Numbered from the stretch's first letter, positions 34,516-44,155 are shown. The stretch: DNA of 64,000 nt from Erysipelotrichaceae bacterium (GCA_017539105.1 JAFYHQ010000009.1:34346-98345), one strand, 5' to 3'. Notes: generated by a model not told the origin, from the letters alone. Numbers and translations: made by a program.

Positions 34516-35194
34516 AAGACTGTATTTCATTCTTCTTCAGCGTTTCTATGTAATGAAACAGAAAAAGAAACCTTGCCAAGGCAAGGTCTTTATGTTTCAT
34601 AAAGTCGACGAAGAAGACGATCTCTATGCAATCTCTCCGGAACATTTCCGGGAATTGCTGGAAGATCTTCTTAAGAACAGGAAGATCGTCGATATCGATA
34701 CATTGATCACGGAAAAAGATGCGCAGAATGTCGCGATCGGTTTCGATGATGTGTATGAGAGCGTCTATCGGAACGCTTATCCTTTGCTGAAAGAGAAAGA
34801 CGTACCTTATTATCTGTTCATGTGCAATGAGTATCTGGATCAGAAAGATTATCTGAAAACGGATATGATCAAAGAGATGCTGGAGGATTCCAAAGCGATC
34901 CTGGCTTCGCATCATTACCAGCATGTCTTGTCGCGTTTCATGAAAGAGGAGGAACTCAAAGAAGAACTGGAACGTTCCAGGAAAGAACTGGAAGACAGAT
35001 TCGGTGTCGAAGTGAAAGACTTCGCTTTTCCTTTCGGTTCGATGTATGCCTGTTCCAAAGAGAATATCCGTGTGGCTTCCGGCATATTCGAGCATGTCTT
35101 CATGACTTATGCACTGCCTTATCATGAAAGCTGCGGGAATATCATTCCGCGTATCAATATGAACAATGACAGTTACAGAAAGGAACTCTTATGA
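34508..35194 (+). CDS. Polysaccharide deacetylase (NodB homology)
   Basis: 228 residues. VFMFHKV near the N-terminus, IGFDDVYESVY (metal Asp pair), HHYQH around residue 138 (metal His pair) and FAFPFGS are the NodB-domain motifs; the usual TFDDG is GFDDV here. No signal peptide is evident, so it may act on lipid-linked or nucleotide sugar inside the cell. GGAG lies 5-6 bases before ATG 34508. It overlaps fnlC upstream and the GT2 downstream. Confidence 0.78.
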   Translation: MFRRLYFILLQRFYVMKQKKKPCQGKVFMFHKVDEEDDLYAISPEHFRELLEDLLKNRKIVDIDTLITEKDAQNVAIGFDDVYESVYRNAYPLLKEKDVPYYLFMCNEYLDQKDYLKTDMIKEMLEDSKAILASHHYQHVLSRFMKEEELKEELERSRKELEDRFGVEVKDFAFPFGSMYACSKENIRVASGIFEHVFMTYALPYHESCGNIIPRINMNNDSYRKELL

Positions 35195-36147
35195 AAGTAT
35201 CCATCGTTCTTCCTGTCTACAATGTCGAAGCATATATCGCAGGCTGCCTGAGAAGCATTACAAATCAGGATTTTCAGGATTTTGAAGTACTGCTGGTCGA
35301 TGACGGATCGCCTGATGGAAGCATCGATGCTGCGAAGGAATATCTTAAGGGTACGGATCTGGATTGGCATATCATCGATAAGGAAAATGGCGGCGTTTCC
35401 AGCGCCCGCAATGCCGGATTGAGGGAATCGAAGGGGGACTATGTCGTCTTCGTCGATCCGGATGATGTGCTGTCTTCTGATTTCCTGTCTTCTCTGGCAA
35501 ATGAAATGAAAGAAGAGACCGATTTTGTTTTCTGTGGCTATCAGTACGTCAAGGAACAGAACGTTCCTGTAGACAGAAATGATAAAAAAGAATATTTTAA
35601 CCGGGAGGAACTCCTGGATCATTTCCTGAAGAGAACCGTTTCTTTCGTTTTGCCGTCGATGCTGTTCAAAAGAAGTTTTCTAATAGACAACGGATTGTTT
35701 TTTGAGGAAAAGATCCATTTCTCGGAAGACCAGCTGTACATGTGGAATGTGATCCTTCATTCCGATCAGACTGTTTACCTTCATAAAAAGATGTACGGCT
35801 ACTATCTGCGTGAAAGTTCCACAATGACCGGTTCTTCTCTCAGGAAGATCACGGATGGCTATCGGGAATTCAAGTCCTATATCGAAACATATTTTGAAGC
35901 GTATCCGCAGTACAAGGAAATCAAAGAAAGACTTCTTCCCCGTTGGGAACTGGGAGCGTTGTATACTTCTGCCAGGATCACGGAATATGAAGATTTCAGA
36001 AAGATCTATGAAGAAATGAATGGGAAGACGGTATTCAGAAGACTGCAAGGGATCGGCGAGATCAAGGCTTATCTGTTAGGGATCGTATGCAGCATATCTC
36101 CAAAACTGTTGTATCGCTTCTGCAGGAGGATGGATCTCAATGGCTAA
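35191..36147 (+). CDS. Glycosyltransferase family 2
   Basis: 318 residues. VSIVLPVYNVEAYI at the start, LLVDDGSPDGS, GGVSSARNAG and DPDDVL (metal DxD) are the GT2 motifs. C-terminal residues after about 220 are more variable and probably bind the acceptor. EpsH/CpsJ-like transferases of this kind build exopolysaccharides. It overlaps both neighbouring genes by 4-8 bases. Confidence 0.88.
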   Translation: MKVSIVLPVYNVEAYIAGCLRSITNQDFQDFEVLLVDDGSPDGSIDAAKEYLKGTDLDWHIIDKENGGVSSARNAGLRESKGDYVVFVDPDDVLSSDFLSSLANEMKEETDFVFCGYQYVKEQNVPVDRNDKKEYFNREELLDHFLKRTVSFVLPSMLFKRSFLIDNGLFFEEKIHFSEDQLYMWNVILHSDQTVYLHKKMYGYYLRESSTMTGSSLRKITDGYREFKSYIETYFEAYPQYKEIKERLLPRWELGALYTSARITEYEDFRKIYEEMNGKTVFRRLQGIGEIKAYLLGIVCSISPKLLYRFCRRMDLNG

Positions 36148-37243
36148 AGTTATCGTTGTCACTTCCAATATCGCTCCTTACCGTCTGCGCTGGTGCGAAG
36201 AGCTTGCGCGTTTTTATGATGTGACGATCGTATATACGAAAGATCACGACTATGAACGCGACGACCGTTGGCTGCAGAAAGGATCTGCGGTCTGCGAAGT
36301 CATCAAGTTGAAAAACGACAGGGATGTATTCGATCCGATCTGTTTCGATGTGATCGGTCTTCTGAAGAAAAACAAGGATGCCTGCGTGATTTTTGACGGC
36401 TATGGCCCGAAAACGAATCTGCTGGGGCTGCTGTACTGCAAGCTTTCCCATCGTGCGAATTTCGTCAATGTGGATGGCTATCCATACGCTTCAGGCAAGG
36501 CATTGGATCTTGTCAAACGTTTCGTTATCTCCAGGCTGTGTCATTCCTTCTTCTGCAGTTCCGAAGCGACAAAGAAGCATCTTGTTTCCTATGGTGCCGA
36601 TCCAGAGAGGGTCTTCGTCCATAATTTCTCTTCCATCAGGAAAGCAGAAATCATCGATAAGCTCCCTTCAGCCGGACAGAAACGGCAGCTTCGTAAAGAA
36701 CTGGGCATCGAAACCGAAAAGAAGATCGTCCTGGGCGTCGGACGTTTCCTTCCGTTGAAGCGTTTTGAAGATCTCATTACGGCAGTACGGAACTGTGAAA
36801 GCGACTGCATATTGTATCTTCTGGGCGGCCAGCCGACCGAAGACTATCTCAAAGTGGCCGATAACGATCCAAGGATCCGCTTCATCGACTTTGTGCTGCC
36901 GGAAGATGTACTGAAGTACTATCAGGCCTGCGATCTGTTCGTATTGCCTTCGGAAACGGATGTCTGGGGTCTGGTGCTGAATGAAGCCATGGCCAACGGG
37001 CTGCCTGTCATCGCGAGCGACCGGGTGGTTGCCGCCTTGTCGCTGATTCAAGACAACGGCTTCATCTTCAAGGTCTATGACACAAAGGAACTGCAAAGGG
37101 ATATCGATCTTTGTCTGCAGGATGCAAATCAAGAGAAGATGGCACAAAGAAGCCTGGAAATCATTCAGGACTATACGATCGAAGGAATGGTTAAACGGCA
37201 GAAGCCGCAGATCGATAAGTATTTGGGAATATGCGATAAATAA
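36140..37243 (+). CDS. Glycosyltransferase family 4 (WbuB-like)
   Basis: 367 residues. VVTSNIAPYRLRWCEELA at the N-terminus, VGRFLPLKRFEDLI mid-protein, and LPSETDVWGLVLNEAMANGLP as donor site. WbuB-like proteins often transfer L-FucNAc; the FucNAc genes nearby make that attractive but it is unproven. It begins inside the preceding GT2 gene. An internal promoter lies at the 3' end. Confidence 0.82.
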   Translation: MAKVIVVTSNIAPYRLRWCEELARFYDVTIVYTKDHDYERDDRWLQKGSAVCEVIKLKNDRDVFDPICFDVIGLLKKNKDACVIFDGYGPKTNLLGLLYCKLSHRANFVNVDGYPYASGKALDLVKRFVISRLCHSFFCSSEATKKHLVSYGADPERVFVHNFSSIRKAEIIDKLPSAGQKRQLRKELGIETEKKIVLGVGRFLPLKRFEDLITAVRNCESDCILYLLGGQPTEDYLKVADNDPRIRFIDFVLPEDVLKYYQACDLFVLPSETDVWGLVLNEAMANGLPVIASDRVVAALSLIQDNGFIFKVYDTKELQRDIDLCLQDANQEKMAQRSLEIIQDYTIEGMVKRQKPQIDKYLGICDK

Positions 37244-37251
37244 GCTATACT
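37223..37251 (+). promoter_or_regulatory. Leaderless promoter of the DPM-like gene
   Basis: TTGGGA (37223-37228), 17-base spacer, TATACT (37246-37251), 7 bases, ATG 37259. No ribosome site. Confidence 0.6.
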
Positions 37252-37258
37252 TGTGTAT

Positions 37259-37924
37259 ATGAAAACTCTGGTCGTCATTCCCTGTTTCAATGAACAGGAC
37301 AGTATCGCAAATCTGGTGAAAGAGGTCGTGGTCTACGGCTACGATTACCTGGTCATCAACGATTCTTCGAAAGACAATACGCAGAAGATCCTTGATGAAC
37401 AGGCTTTTTCACATCTTGATCTGCCGATCAACCTGGGAATCGCCGGAGTCACGCGGGTCGGTTTCAAGTATGCTTGCGATCATGGCTATGACTGTGTCAT
37501 CTGTATCGATGGCGATGGCCAGCATCCTCCGAAATATATGAAAGAACTGATCGATGAAGTCGAAAACGGCTATGACTACGTCCTGGGTTCCCGTTTTGTC
37601 AATGAAAAGAAACCGTTCTCGATGCGTATGCTGGGAAGCAGGCTGCTATGCCTGCTGATAAGGATTAAAACAGGAAAAAGGGTCACGGACCCGACCAGCG
37701 GTATGCGCGCGTTAGGAAGGAAAGTCATCGAACTGTTCGATCGGTCCATGAATTTTTATGCGGAACCGGATGCGCTGTGTTATCTTCTGCATCACGGTTT
37801 CAGTGTCAAGGAAGTGCCGGTGGAAATGAAAGAACGGAATGCCGGCGTTTCCTATTTCGCGAATCCGTTGAAATCGGTCTACTTCATGCTGGCAGAGATC
37901 CTGTCCATCATTTTCATCCAATAG
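37259..37924 (+). CDS. Polyprenyl-phosphate glycosyltransferase (DPM1-like GT2)
   Basis: 221 residues from ATG 37259; GTG 37253 would add two. VVIPCFNEQDSI, INDSSKDNT, NLGIAGVTRVGF and the metal motif DGDGQHPP are typical of dolichyl/polyprenyl-phosphate sugar synthases without membrane helices. It would make undecaprenyl-P-sugar for transfer outside the membrane. The DUF2304 membrane protein that follows is a usual partner. Transcribed from its own leaderless promoter. Confidence 0.85.
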   Translation: MKTLVVIPCFNEQDSIANLVKEVVVYGYDYLVINDSSKDNTQKILDEQAFSHLDLPINLGIAGVTRVGFKYACDHGYDCVICIDGDGQHPPKYMKELIDEVENGYDYVLGSRFVNEKKPFSMRMLGSRLLCLLIRIKTGKRVTDPTSGMRALGRKVIELFDRSMNFYAEPDALCYLLHHGFSVKEVPVEMKERNAGVSYFANPLKSVYFMLAEILSIIFIQ

Positions 37925-37936
37925 AAGGGAGAGCTT

Positions 37937-38290
37937 ATGGGTTTCAGTTTACGTTCCGGATTATTTATCGCTTCTTTATCTGCACTGGTCGTCATCATCG
38001 TTGCGGTCATCAGAAAGAGTCTCAATATCAAATATTCGATCGTCTGGCTGCTGTGGGCGCTACTTTCCCTGCTGATGGCGATCTTCCCGGAGAGTTTCTA
38101 TAAAATATCTGATTTTCTAGGCATACAGCTTCCGGTCAATACGGTCTTTCTGATCATGACGGCATTGCTGTATGCACTGACATTCTATGTCTATATCATG
38201 ATCTCGAAACATAATGAAGAGATCATCAAACTGACGTACGAGATCTCCGTACTTAAGAAAGAACTGGATGAACTGAAAAAGAAACAATGA
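37937..38290 (+). CDS. DUF2304 membrane protein
   Basis: 117 residues with three hydrophobic helices (about 7-24, 33-51, 68-88) and a C-terminal charged coiled coil (residues 92-117). This matches DUF2304, which is found beside DPM-like GT2 enzymes and may anchor or help them at the membrane. AAGGGAGAG precedes the ATG. It overlaps the next glycosyltransferase by 4 bases. Confidence 0.8.
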   Translation: MGFSLRSGLFIASLSALVVIIVAVIRKSLNIKYSIVWLLWALLSLLMAIFPESFYKISDFLGIQLPVNTVFLIMTALLYALTFYVYIMISKHNEEIIKLTYEISVLKKELDELKKKQ

Positions 38291-39513
38291 GAGAAAAGAT
38301 GTTTGTCGTTCCGGGCAGTTTCGTGCCCTACAATGACACCGTTACTTTACTTACTTATAAAAGACTACGGAATCTGGATCTGGATATGGATGTTTTCTGT
38401 TTCAAAGGGAAAACAGATCAAAGCATCGAGGAAGAGCTCAGAAAGGATCCGGCATTTTCCAAGTTTCATATCACTTATACCAGCGACCTGGATTGGGCGA
38501 TCGCCAGGAATCATCCTTTGAGGCTGCCCGTGAGCCTTGTGCTGATGCAGAAGTACATCCGCGACAGCGTCAGGGAATTCGAGAAGAAAGATTATAAATA
38601 TCTCTTTACTTCGATCGTTCCGGGGATCTCCCATATTGCCGGTCTGGCAATCAAAAGGAAACATCCCGAAGTCATCTGGTATGCGTCTTTCTCGGATCCG
38701 TTCAAGGGTTCTCCTTACAAGAAAACCGATTTAAGCAACAAGAGTCTTCTATATAAGATTGCTTTCCCGGTAGGTTCCTATTGCCTCTATCATGACAATT
38801 ATGAGGAGGCTGCCGTGAAGAATGCGGATAAACTGATCTTTATCTGTCCGGAACAGAGGGATTTCACTTTGAGCCAGTATGAGGATGGCGAACGATACAA
38901 AGAGAAGTCGATCATCTATCCTTTGACGTATCTCGAGAACTGGAAGATGTATCAGGATCTTCTGGACTATGAACCGGTAAAACACGAAGTGAAACAGGCC
39001 GTCCATCTGGGGAGACTCTACGGGCTTCGAAAGATCGATGCTTTCCTGGAAGCGTTAAAAGAACTGAATGAAGAGATCAAAGATCTGGACCGGAAGATCG
39101 TGTTCCATCAATATTCGGAAATACAGAAAGAAGATGTGCAGAAGATCAGGGAATATGGCCTGGATCGGCTGTTTATCGTGCATGGCAAGGTTTCGTACAA
39201 GGAATCCATCGATCTCATGAAGGAGGCGGATATCCTGGTCCTGTTCGATACGCTGATGCCTAAGGAAAACGTGCAGCCTTATCTTCCAAGTAAGATCGTG
39301 GAATACCTGATGCTGAAGAAAGCGATCCTGGGGATCTGCGACCCCAACAGTCCAAGCTATCGGATCCTGAAAGAATATGGCTATGATACGGTAGGATCAC
39401 AGAAAGAAACGATCAAGGCCAATATCATCAGGCTTTTAAATGAAGATAAGAACTATGATCATTCGTTGACAAAACTGAATAATGATCACTATGATAAAGT
39501 ATTGATTGGCTGA
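38287..39513 (+). CDS. Glycosyltransferase (GT4-like)
   Basis: 408 residues. The C-terminal half has GT-B features: VHLGRLYGLRKIDAFLEAL, VHGKVSYKESIDLM, ILVLFDT and LPSKIVEYLMLKKAILGI, where Glu in VEYL is the donor-site acid. The N-terminal half is not closely like a known enzyme. It is probably an oligosaccharide-unit transferase. It overlaps the DUF2304 gene and ends two bases before the DUF2142 gene. Confidence 0.75.
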   Translation: MREKMFVVPGSFVPYNDTVTLLTYKRLRNLDLDMDVFCFKGKTDQSIEEELRKDPAFSKFHITYTSDLDWAIARNHPLRLPVSLVLMQKYIRDSVREFEKKDYKYLFTSIVPGISHIAGLAIKRKHPEVIWYASFSDPFKGSPYKKTDLSNKSLLYKIAFPVGSYCLYHDNYEEAAVKNADKLIFICPEQRDFTLSQYEDGERYKEKSIIYPLTYLENWKMYQDLLDYEPVKHEVKQAVHLGRLYGLRKIDAFLEALKELNEEIKDLDRKIVFHQYSEIQKEDVQKIREYGLDRLFIVHGKVSYKESIDLMKEADILVLFDTLMPKENVQPYLPSKIVEYLMLKKAILGICDPNSPSYRILKEYGYDTVGSQKETIKANIIRLLNEDKNYDHSLTKLNNDHYDKVLIG

Positions 39514-39515
39514 AT

Positions 39516-41588
39516 ATGGAAAAAAAGGAAAGCTTAGCGGAAAGAATCAGAAAGAATACGCGCCACAAGGGACTGGTGATCACAACTCTGGTGCTGCTGT
39601 GGATCAACGTGGTACTGGGCACGCTTTTGATGTACCGCAACAGTCTGGGGAAGATCTCTTCCGGGAATGAAGCGTATGACAACATCGTGGAACTGGTCCG
39701 TGGAAGCAAGGTCGTGGAAACCGTCGGTGTGGTCGATGATTGCGATGCTTTGGCGATCAAGCTGGCGACTTACGCAAGAAGGAACAGCGGCAAGTTCGTG
39801 GTAACCGTCGTAGGCAACGACACCCACAAAGTCTATGCCGCCAAAGAATACGATGTCCGTACGATACAGGATAACGCATTCATGACGGTCGAACTGAATG
39901 AGCCTCTGGACAGTTCCATAGATGAGACGATAAACATCACTCTGAAATCCGAAGCTTCTTCAGGCAATGCGATCGGCGTCTATTATTCCAATGAGCAGGC
40001 TTATGAAAACAGCATTCTGACGATCGGAGATGAAGTGACGGAAGGCGATCTGTCTGTCCGTTTCCTGAACGACAGCGAAGAGATGCAGAAGTTCTATCAT
40101 CTCATCATCACCTGGGTGATCGCGACTTTTACACTGATCCTGTTACTGCTGCTTTTTATCAGGCCGAAATACGAAATACTGTTCCTTATGATGGGAATCG
40201 CGTTCGGTCTGACGTTCTGGTTGATTATCACGCCGATGTCCGTACCGGATGAAACGATCCATTACGAATATTCTTTCCAGTTATCCAACTATATCATGCG
40301 TACGGAAGACCACATGGTCTTCAATGAAGAGTATCAGAACTATGGCGCCATGGCGGGCCATCTGAATATCAGCGCCGCCTACGAGCGTTTCATCAAGAAG
40401 ATCAACAAGCCGTTAAGTCTCCGAGAAAACGACGCAGTAATGCGTTTCGATATCAATGAATCCTACAAGATCTGCTTCATACCGCAGGCTTTGGGCATCA
40501 CCGTATCGAGACTTCTGAAATGGAACATGCTTCGGACGTTCTATCTGGGAAGGCTCTTCAATCTGATCTTCTATCTGGTTTGTTTATATACAGCGATCAA
40601 GAAAACGCCGGTTCATAAAGTGCTGTTTGGCATCATTGCGACCCTGCCGATTTTCATGCAGCAGGCAGCAAGCTTTTCGTACGACTGTTTCATCAACGGT
40701 CTCACGTTTGTGATCATTGCCTATCTTTTGAAATGGATGCATCAGGAAGAACCGATCAGCATCAAAGAGTTCATCCTGGCTTTCATTGCCAATCTGATGA
40801 TCGCACCGATCAAAGTCGTATACGGCCTGTTTACACTGATGTACTGGTTCGTTCCTGCAAGGAATTACGGCTCCAAGAAAAAGAAGATCCTGATGACCCT
40901 GATCATCACCTTCCCGGCCATGTTTGAGCTGGTGAGGCTGCTGGGACCTTTGACGATGAGAGTGTTCAAACAGATTTTCAGAGCGATAACCGGTCAGATT
41001 GCCGGTTCCGCTTATCATCTGCTGAAAGCGGAAACGGAGATTCAGACCGATATCCTGGAACCTTTCCGTGTAGATGGGGAAGTCTATACGTTCGATGATG
41101 TCCTGACAAAACCGTTGGAAATGATCGAACTGTTCCTCAGGACCGTCCGCTACAGCATCAAGACCTGGTTCTATGCGGCATTCGGAAGAGCCTTGTCAGG
41201 CAATACCCTGATCCTGCCTACCTGGATCGTTCACAGCCTGCTGGCGGTGCTGATCGCATCTTCGATCATTCAGGAGAAACAGTGCGAATCGTTATCCTTC
41301 AAGATCGTGACTTTCCTGCTTTGCATCTTCGGCGGTCTGATGATGGTCGGAGGAATGCTGATATCGTGGACGGAAGTGGAACAGATCGTCATCGAAGATT
41401 ACGGAGGACCGATCATCCAGGGTATCCAGGGACGTTATTTCAGTCCGTTCCTGCCTTATCTGTTCATCATCCTGCATAACCCGAAATTCAATATCAACAA
41501 GAAGTTCGAACCTTACATCATATACATTTTCATCCTGCTGGTTTATGAAGTGATCGTTTATGTCCTGTCATATACGTTCATGAACTAA
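39516..41588 (+). CDS. DUF2142 membrane protein with N-terminal extracytoplasmic domain
   Basis: 690 residues. TM1 about 19-39, a beta-rich soluble region about 60-182, then a polytopic part of about 11 helices. The segment ITPMSVPDETIHYEYSF near residue 240 matches the DUF2142 hallmark (PPDE..H). DUF2142 proteins are thought to be GT-C type membrane enzymes or partners using polyprenyl-P-sugars. The N-terminal region has the same membrane layout as in the proteins at 43633 and 44156. The DPM-like gene upstream could supply its donor. Confidence 0.8.
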   Translation: MEKKESLAERIRKNTRHKGLVITTLVLLWINVVLGTLLMYRNSLGKISSGNEAYDNIVELVRGSKVVETVGVVDDCDALAIKLATYARRNSGKFVVTVVGNDTHKVYAAKEYDVRTIQDNAFMTVELNEPLDSSIDETINITLKSEASSGNAIGVYYSNEQAYENSILTIGDEVTEGDLSVRFLNDSEEMQKFYHLIITWVIATFTLILLLLLFIRPKYEILFLMMGIAFGLTFWLIITPMSVPDETIHYEYSFQLSNYIMRTEDHMVFNEEYQNYGAMAGHLNISAAYERFIKKINKPLSLRENDAVMRFDINESYKICFIPQALGITVSRLLKWNMLRTFYLGRLFNLIFYLVCLYTAIKKTPVHKVLFGIIATLPIFMQQAASFSYDCFINGLTFVIIAYLLKWMHQEEPISIKEFILAFIANLMIAPIKVVYGLFTLMYWFVPARNYGSKKKKILMTLIITFPAMFELVRLLGPLTMRVFKQIFRAITGQIAGSAYHLLKAETEIQTDILEPFRVDGEVYTFDDVLTKPLEMIELFLRTVRYSIKTWFYAAFGRALSGNTLILPTWIVHSLLAVLIASSIIQEKQCESLSFKIVTFLLCIFGGLMMVGGMLISWTEVEQIVIEDYGGPIIQGIQGRYFSPFLPYLFIILHNPKFNINKKFEPYIIYIFILLVYEVIVYVLSYTFMN

Positions 41589-41602
41589 AGGAGAGCATCG
41601 CC

Positions 41603-42703
41603 ATGAAAGTAACGATCGTCACTTGTTTCGAATCCAACGAGGAACGGGTCGCTTTCATCAAGGAGGCCTGTGAAGGAAGAGGCGATGAAGTCAGAGTCAT
41701 CACTTCGGATTTTTCGCATGTCCGCAAGACGGTTCGCAACAATGTTCCCGAAGGATATATCGCAGTTAAGACGAAGCCTTACTTTCGCAACATCTCTCTG
41801 GGAAGGCTTGCTTCGCATCGCCGTTTTGCAAAGGATGCGTTTGATCTGATCCGGAAAGAGGATACGGATCTTTTGTGGATCATGGCACCTGCCAATTCTC
41901 TGATCAAAGAAGCAGCACGCTACCAAAGAAAATATCCTCATGCACTGATCATTGTAGACATCATTGATATGTGGCCGGAATCCCTGCCTGTCAGATACGA
42001 TATGCATGCGTTCCCGTTCAATCTCTGGCGCAATGTGCGAAAGAAGCATCTTTACTGTGCCGATCATCTGGTGAGTGAATGCGATCTGTATCAGCAGATC
42101 CTGAAGGAGGAATACAGCGGCAGGATCACGACGATCCACTGGGCCAAGGAAGAAAAAGCCCCGCGTCAGCCTGACCGTCTTCCCGGCAACGGAATGTCTC
42201 TGGCATATCTCGGTTCCATCAACAATATCATCGATACCGATGCGATCTCCGGGATCATTTCCCGTATCGATGAACACGTCATTCTGCATGTGATCGGGGA
42301 TGGGGAAAGCAGAGAAGCGTTTGTGAATGAACTCAGCAAGATCTGCGAGGTCATCTATTACGGAGAGATCCGCGATGAAGAGAGGAAAGGCGAGATCTTG
42401 TCCAAGTGCCATGCGGGGATCAATATCTATAAGGAAGGTCTTTATATCGGGCTGACGGTCAAGTGTATCGATTATTTTATGCATGGGCTTCCGATCATAA
42501 ACAACATCAAGGGCGATACCTATAAGATGGTGCAACAGAATCATCTGGGTATCAATGTGACAGAAGATACCGTCATTTCAGCAAAAGAACTGAAACAGCT
42601 GCGTAATGAAAACGAACACATCTATGCGTTCTATCAGAACAATTTCAGCAAAGAGATCTTTCAAAAGAAATGCCTGGAAGTCATCGACGAGGTGATGAAA
42701 TGA
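41603..42703 (+). CDS. Glycosyltransferase (GT4-like)
   Basis: 366 residues. VTIVTCFESNEERVAFI at the start, IDMWPESLP, LAYLGSINNIID at the start of the C-terminal Rossmann domain, and KCHAGINIYKEG plus GLTVKCIDYFMHGLP as the donor region. The E(x)7E motif is not standard: the usual first Glu position seems changed (YIGLTVKCID), so retention of the normal mechanism is uncertain. AAGGAGAG precedes the ATG. It overlaps the rhamnosyltransferase-like gene by 4 bases. Confidence 0.75.
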   Translation: MKVTIVTCFESNEERVAFIKEACEGRGDEVRVITSDFSHVRKTVRNNVPEGYIAVKTKPYFRNISLGRLASHRRFAKDAFDLIRKEDTDLLWIMAPANSLIKEAARYQRKYPHALIIVDIIDMWPESLPVRYDMHAFPFNLWRNVRKKHLYCADHLVSECDLYQQILKEEYSGRITTIHWAKEEKAPRQPDRLPGNGMSLAYLGSINNIIDTDAISGIISRIDEHVILHVIGDGESREAFVNELSKICEVIYYGEIRDEERKGEILSKCHAGINIYKEGLYIGLTVKCIDYFMHGLPIINNIKGDTYKMVQQNHLGINVTEDTVISAKELKQLRNENEHIYAFYQNNFSKEIFQKKCLEVIDEVMK

Positions 42704-43611
42704 AAACGATCGTTCTGATGTCAACCTATAATGGCGAAAACTATCTGGCGCAGCAGCTGGATTCTCTTTTGAAACAGACGCACAAGCCGGACAGGATACT
42801 GATCCGCGACGATGGATCGCAAGATGGAACCATCGATATACTGGAAGCATATTCCAGAGAGAATGAATGCATTTCTTATTACCTTGGCAATAATCTGGGA
42901 GCAGGGAGGTCGTTCTGGGAACTGATTGAAACCTGCGAGGATGCGGATTATTATGCCTTGTGCGATCAGGATGACGTCTGGATGCCAAAGAAGCTGGAAA
43001 GGGCACTGGATCTTTTGGAGAAAGAAGACAACACGATGCCCTTGCTGTACTGCTCGAAATTCACGCTCACGGATGAAAACCTGAATCCCATCGATTCCAG
43101 GGTATCCCGTCTCTATGGCTTTTCCGATTTCGCCCACAGTTTGCTGTATCACACGGCTCCAGGCTGTACTTTCGTCTTCAACCATGCGGCAAGAGAAAAA
43201 CTGCTGCAGTACGACATCGACAAGGAGTATTTCGTCATCCACGATGCCCTGATCCATAAAGTCGTTACCATGTTCGGTAAGATGATCCTCGATGATCATT
43301 CCTGCATCTATTACCGTCAGCATTCCCATAACGAGATCGGCATGACCGCTGATATCTTTAAGACCTTTACCGGGAGAGTCCGCCGTTTTCTCAATGGCAG
43401 GATCCGCAACTATCGCAGCGAGACTGCCCGTTCCTTGCTGAAGGTCTATGGCAATCAGTGTCCGAAGGAAGAACTTGTCTTGCTGGAAGCGGTCGCGAAC
43501 TATCGCAGCGATCCGAAGGGAAAGAAAATTCTTTTATGCGACCAGCGCTTCCGTTCCCATACCGTCAACGATCTTTTCTATCTCATCCTGGTATTAGTAA
43601 ACTATATCTAA
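42700..43611 (+). CDS. Glycosyltransferase family 2 (rhamnosyltransferase-like)
   Basis: 303 residues from ATG 42700 in an ATGA overlap; upstream extension in frame to 42670 would run into the previous gene. STYNGENYLAQQLDSLLKQT, RDDGSQDGT, LCDQDDVWMPKK and SLLYHTAPGCTFVF are hallmarks of the RgpB/RfbF rhamnosyltransferase-type GT2. dTDP-rhamnose genes lie at 48-52 kb, giving a donor. Ends before an extended -10 promoter. Confidence 0.87.
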   Translation: MKTIVLMSTYNGENYLAQQLDSLLKQTHKPDRILIRDDGSQDGTIDILEAYSRENECISYYLGNNLGAGRSFWELIETCEDADYYALCDQDDVWMPKKLERALDLLEKEDNTMPLLYCSKFTLTDENLNPIDSRVSRLYGFSDFAHSLLYHTAPGCTFVFNHAAREKLLQYDIDKEYFVIHDALIHKVVTMFGKMILDDHSCIYYRQHSHNEIGMTADIFKTFTGRVRRFLNGRIRNYRSETARSLLKVYGNQCPKEELVLLEAVANYRSDPKGKKILLCDQRFRSHTVNDLFYLILVLVNYI

Positions 43612-43614
43612 AAC

Positions 43615-43623
43615 TGATATAAT
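43615..43623 (+). promoter_or_regulatory. Extended -10 promoter before the small membrane protein
   Basis: TGATATAAT with TG at 43615-43616 and TATAAT at 43618-43623. ATG 43633 follows after 9 bases with no ribosome site. No good -35. Confidence 0.55.
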
Positions 43624-43632
43624 TAAATAGTT

Positions 43633-44154
43633 ATGGACAGACGTCGCAAAGAAAACCTGCTGATCCTGGCTGCACTGACAATCGTTGCTGTCAGCTTCCT
43701 CTTCATGTTTTCAAAACGATGGCATTCCCGTCTGAACGGAAACGATTCGCTCGATGTCACCAAGATCCATGATGCGACGACCGTCAGTTCTTTCCTCGGC
43801 AGAGGAACGGATGTCCGTCAGGATTTTACCTGTCCTTATGACACGATCAAAGAACTGGTAATCATCTTCAACAAAACCGATGATACGAATCAGGAGAACG
43901 TGACGGTTTCCCTGCTGGAAGGCCAGGAAACGCTCTTCAGTCAGACTGTTTCTGTTTCGGATATCTCCGATCAGCACCGTACCCGCATTCCTGTCGGAAT
44001 CAGCGGATGCAAGGGTCATTCTCTTACGCTGGATATCACATCTGACAGCGATACGGGCCTTGCGTTGATGATCGATGAAAAGACCGAGGCATACTATCGG
44101 TTCGATGATCAGACGCTGAAAGGAACGATTTGTTTTGCGATATATGGAAACTGA
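43633..44154 (+). CDS. Small membrane-anchored extracytoplasmic beta-domain protein
   Basis: 173 residues. One N-terminal membrane anchor (about 8-27), then a beta-rich domain to the end containing QDFTCPYDTIKEL, NVTVSLLEGQE, LFSQTVSV and GTICFAIYG. The same pattern recurs in the N-terminal part of the ABC permease encoded next, which suggests duplication. No enzyme motif seen. I infer a glycan-binding or exporter accessory role at the cell surface. Unknown family by name. Confidence 0.75.
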   Translation: MDRRRKENLLILAALTIVAVSFLFMFSKRWHSRLNGNDSLDVTKIHDATTVSSFLGRGTDVRQDFTCPYDTIKELVIIFNKTDDTNQENVTVSLLEGQETLFSQTVSVSDISDQHRTRIPVGISGCKGHSLTLDITSDSDTGLALMIDEKTEAYYRFDDQTLKGTICFAIYGN

Positions 44155-44155
44155 T

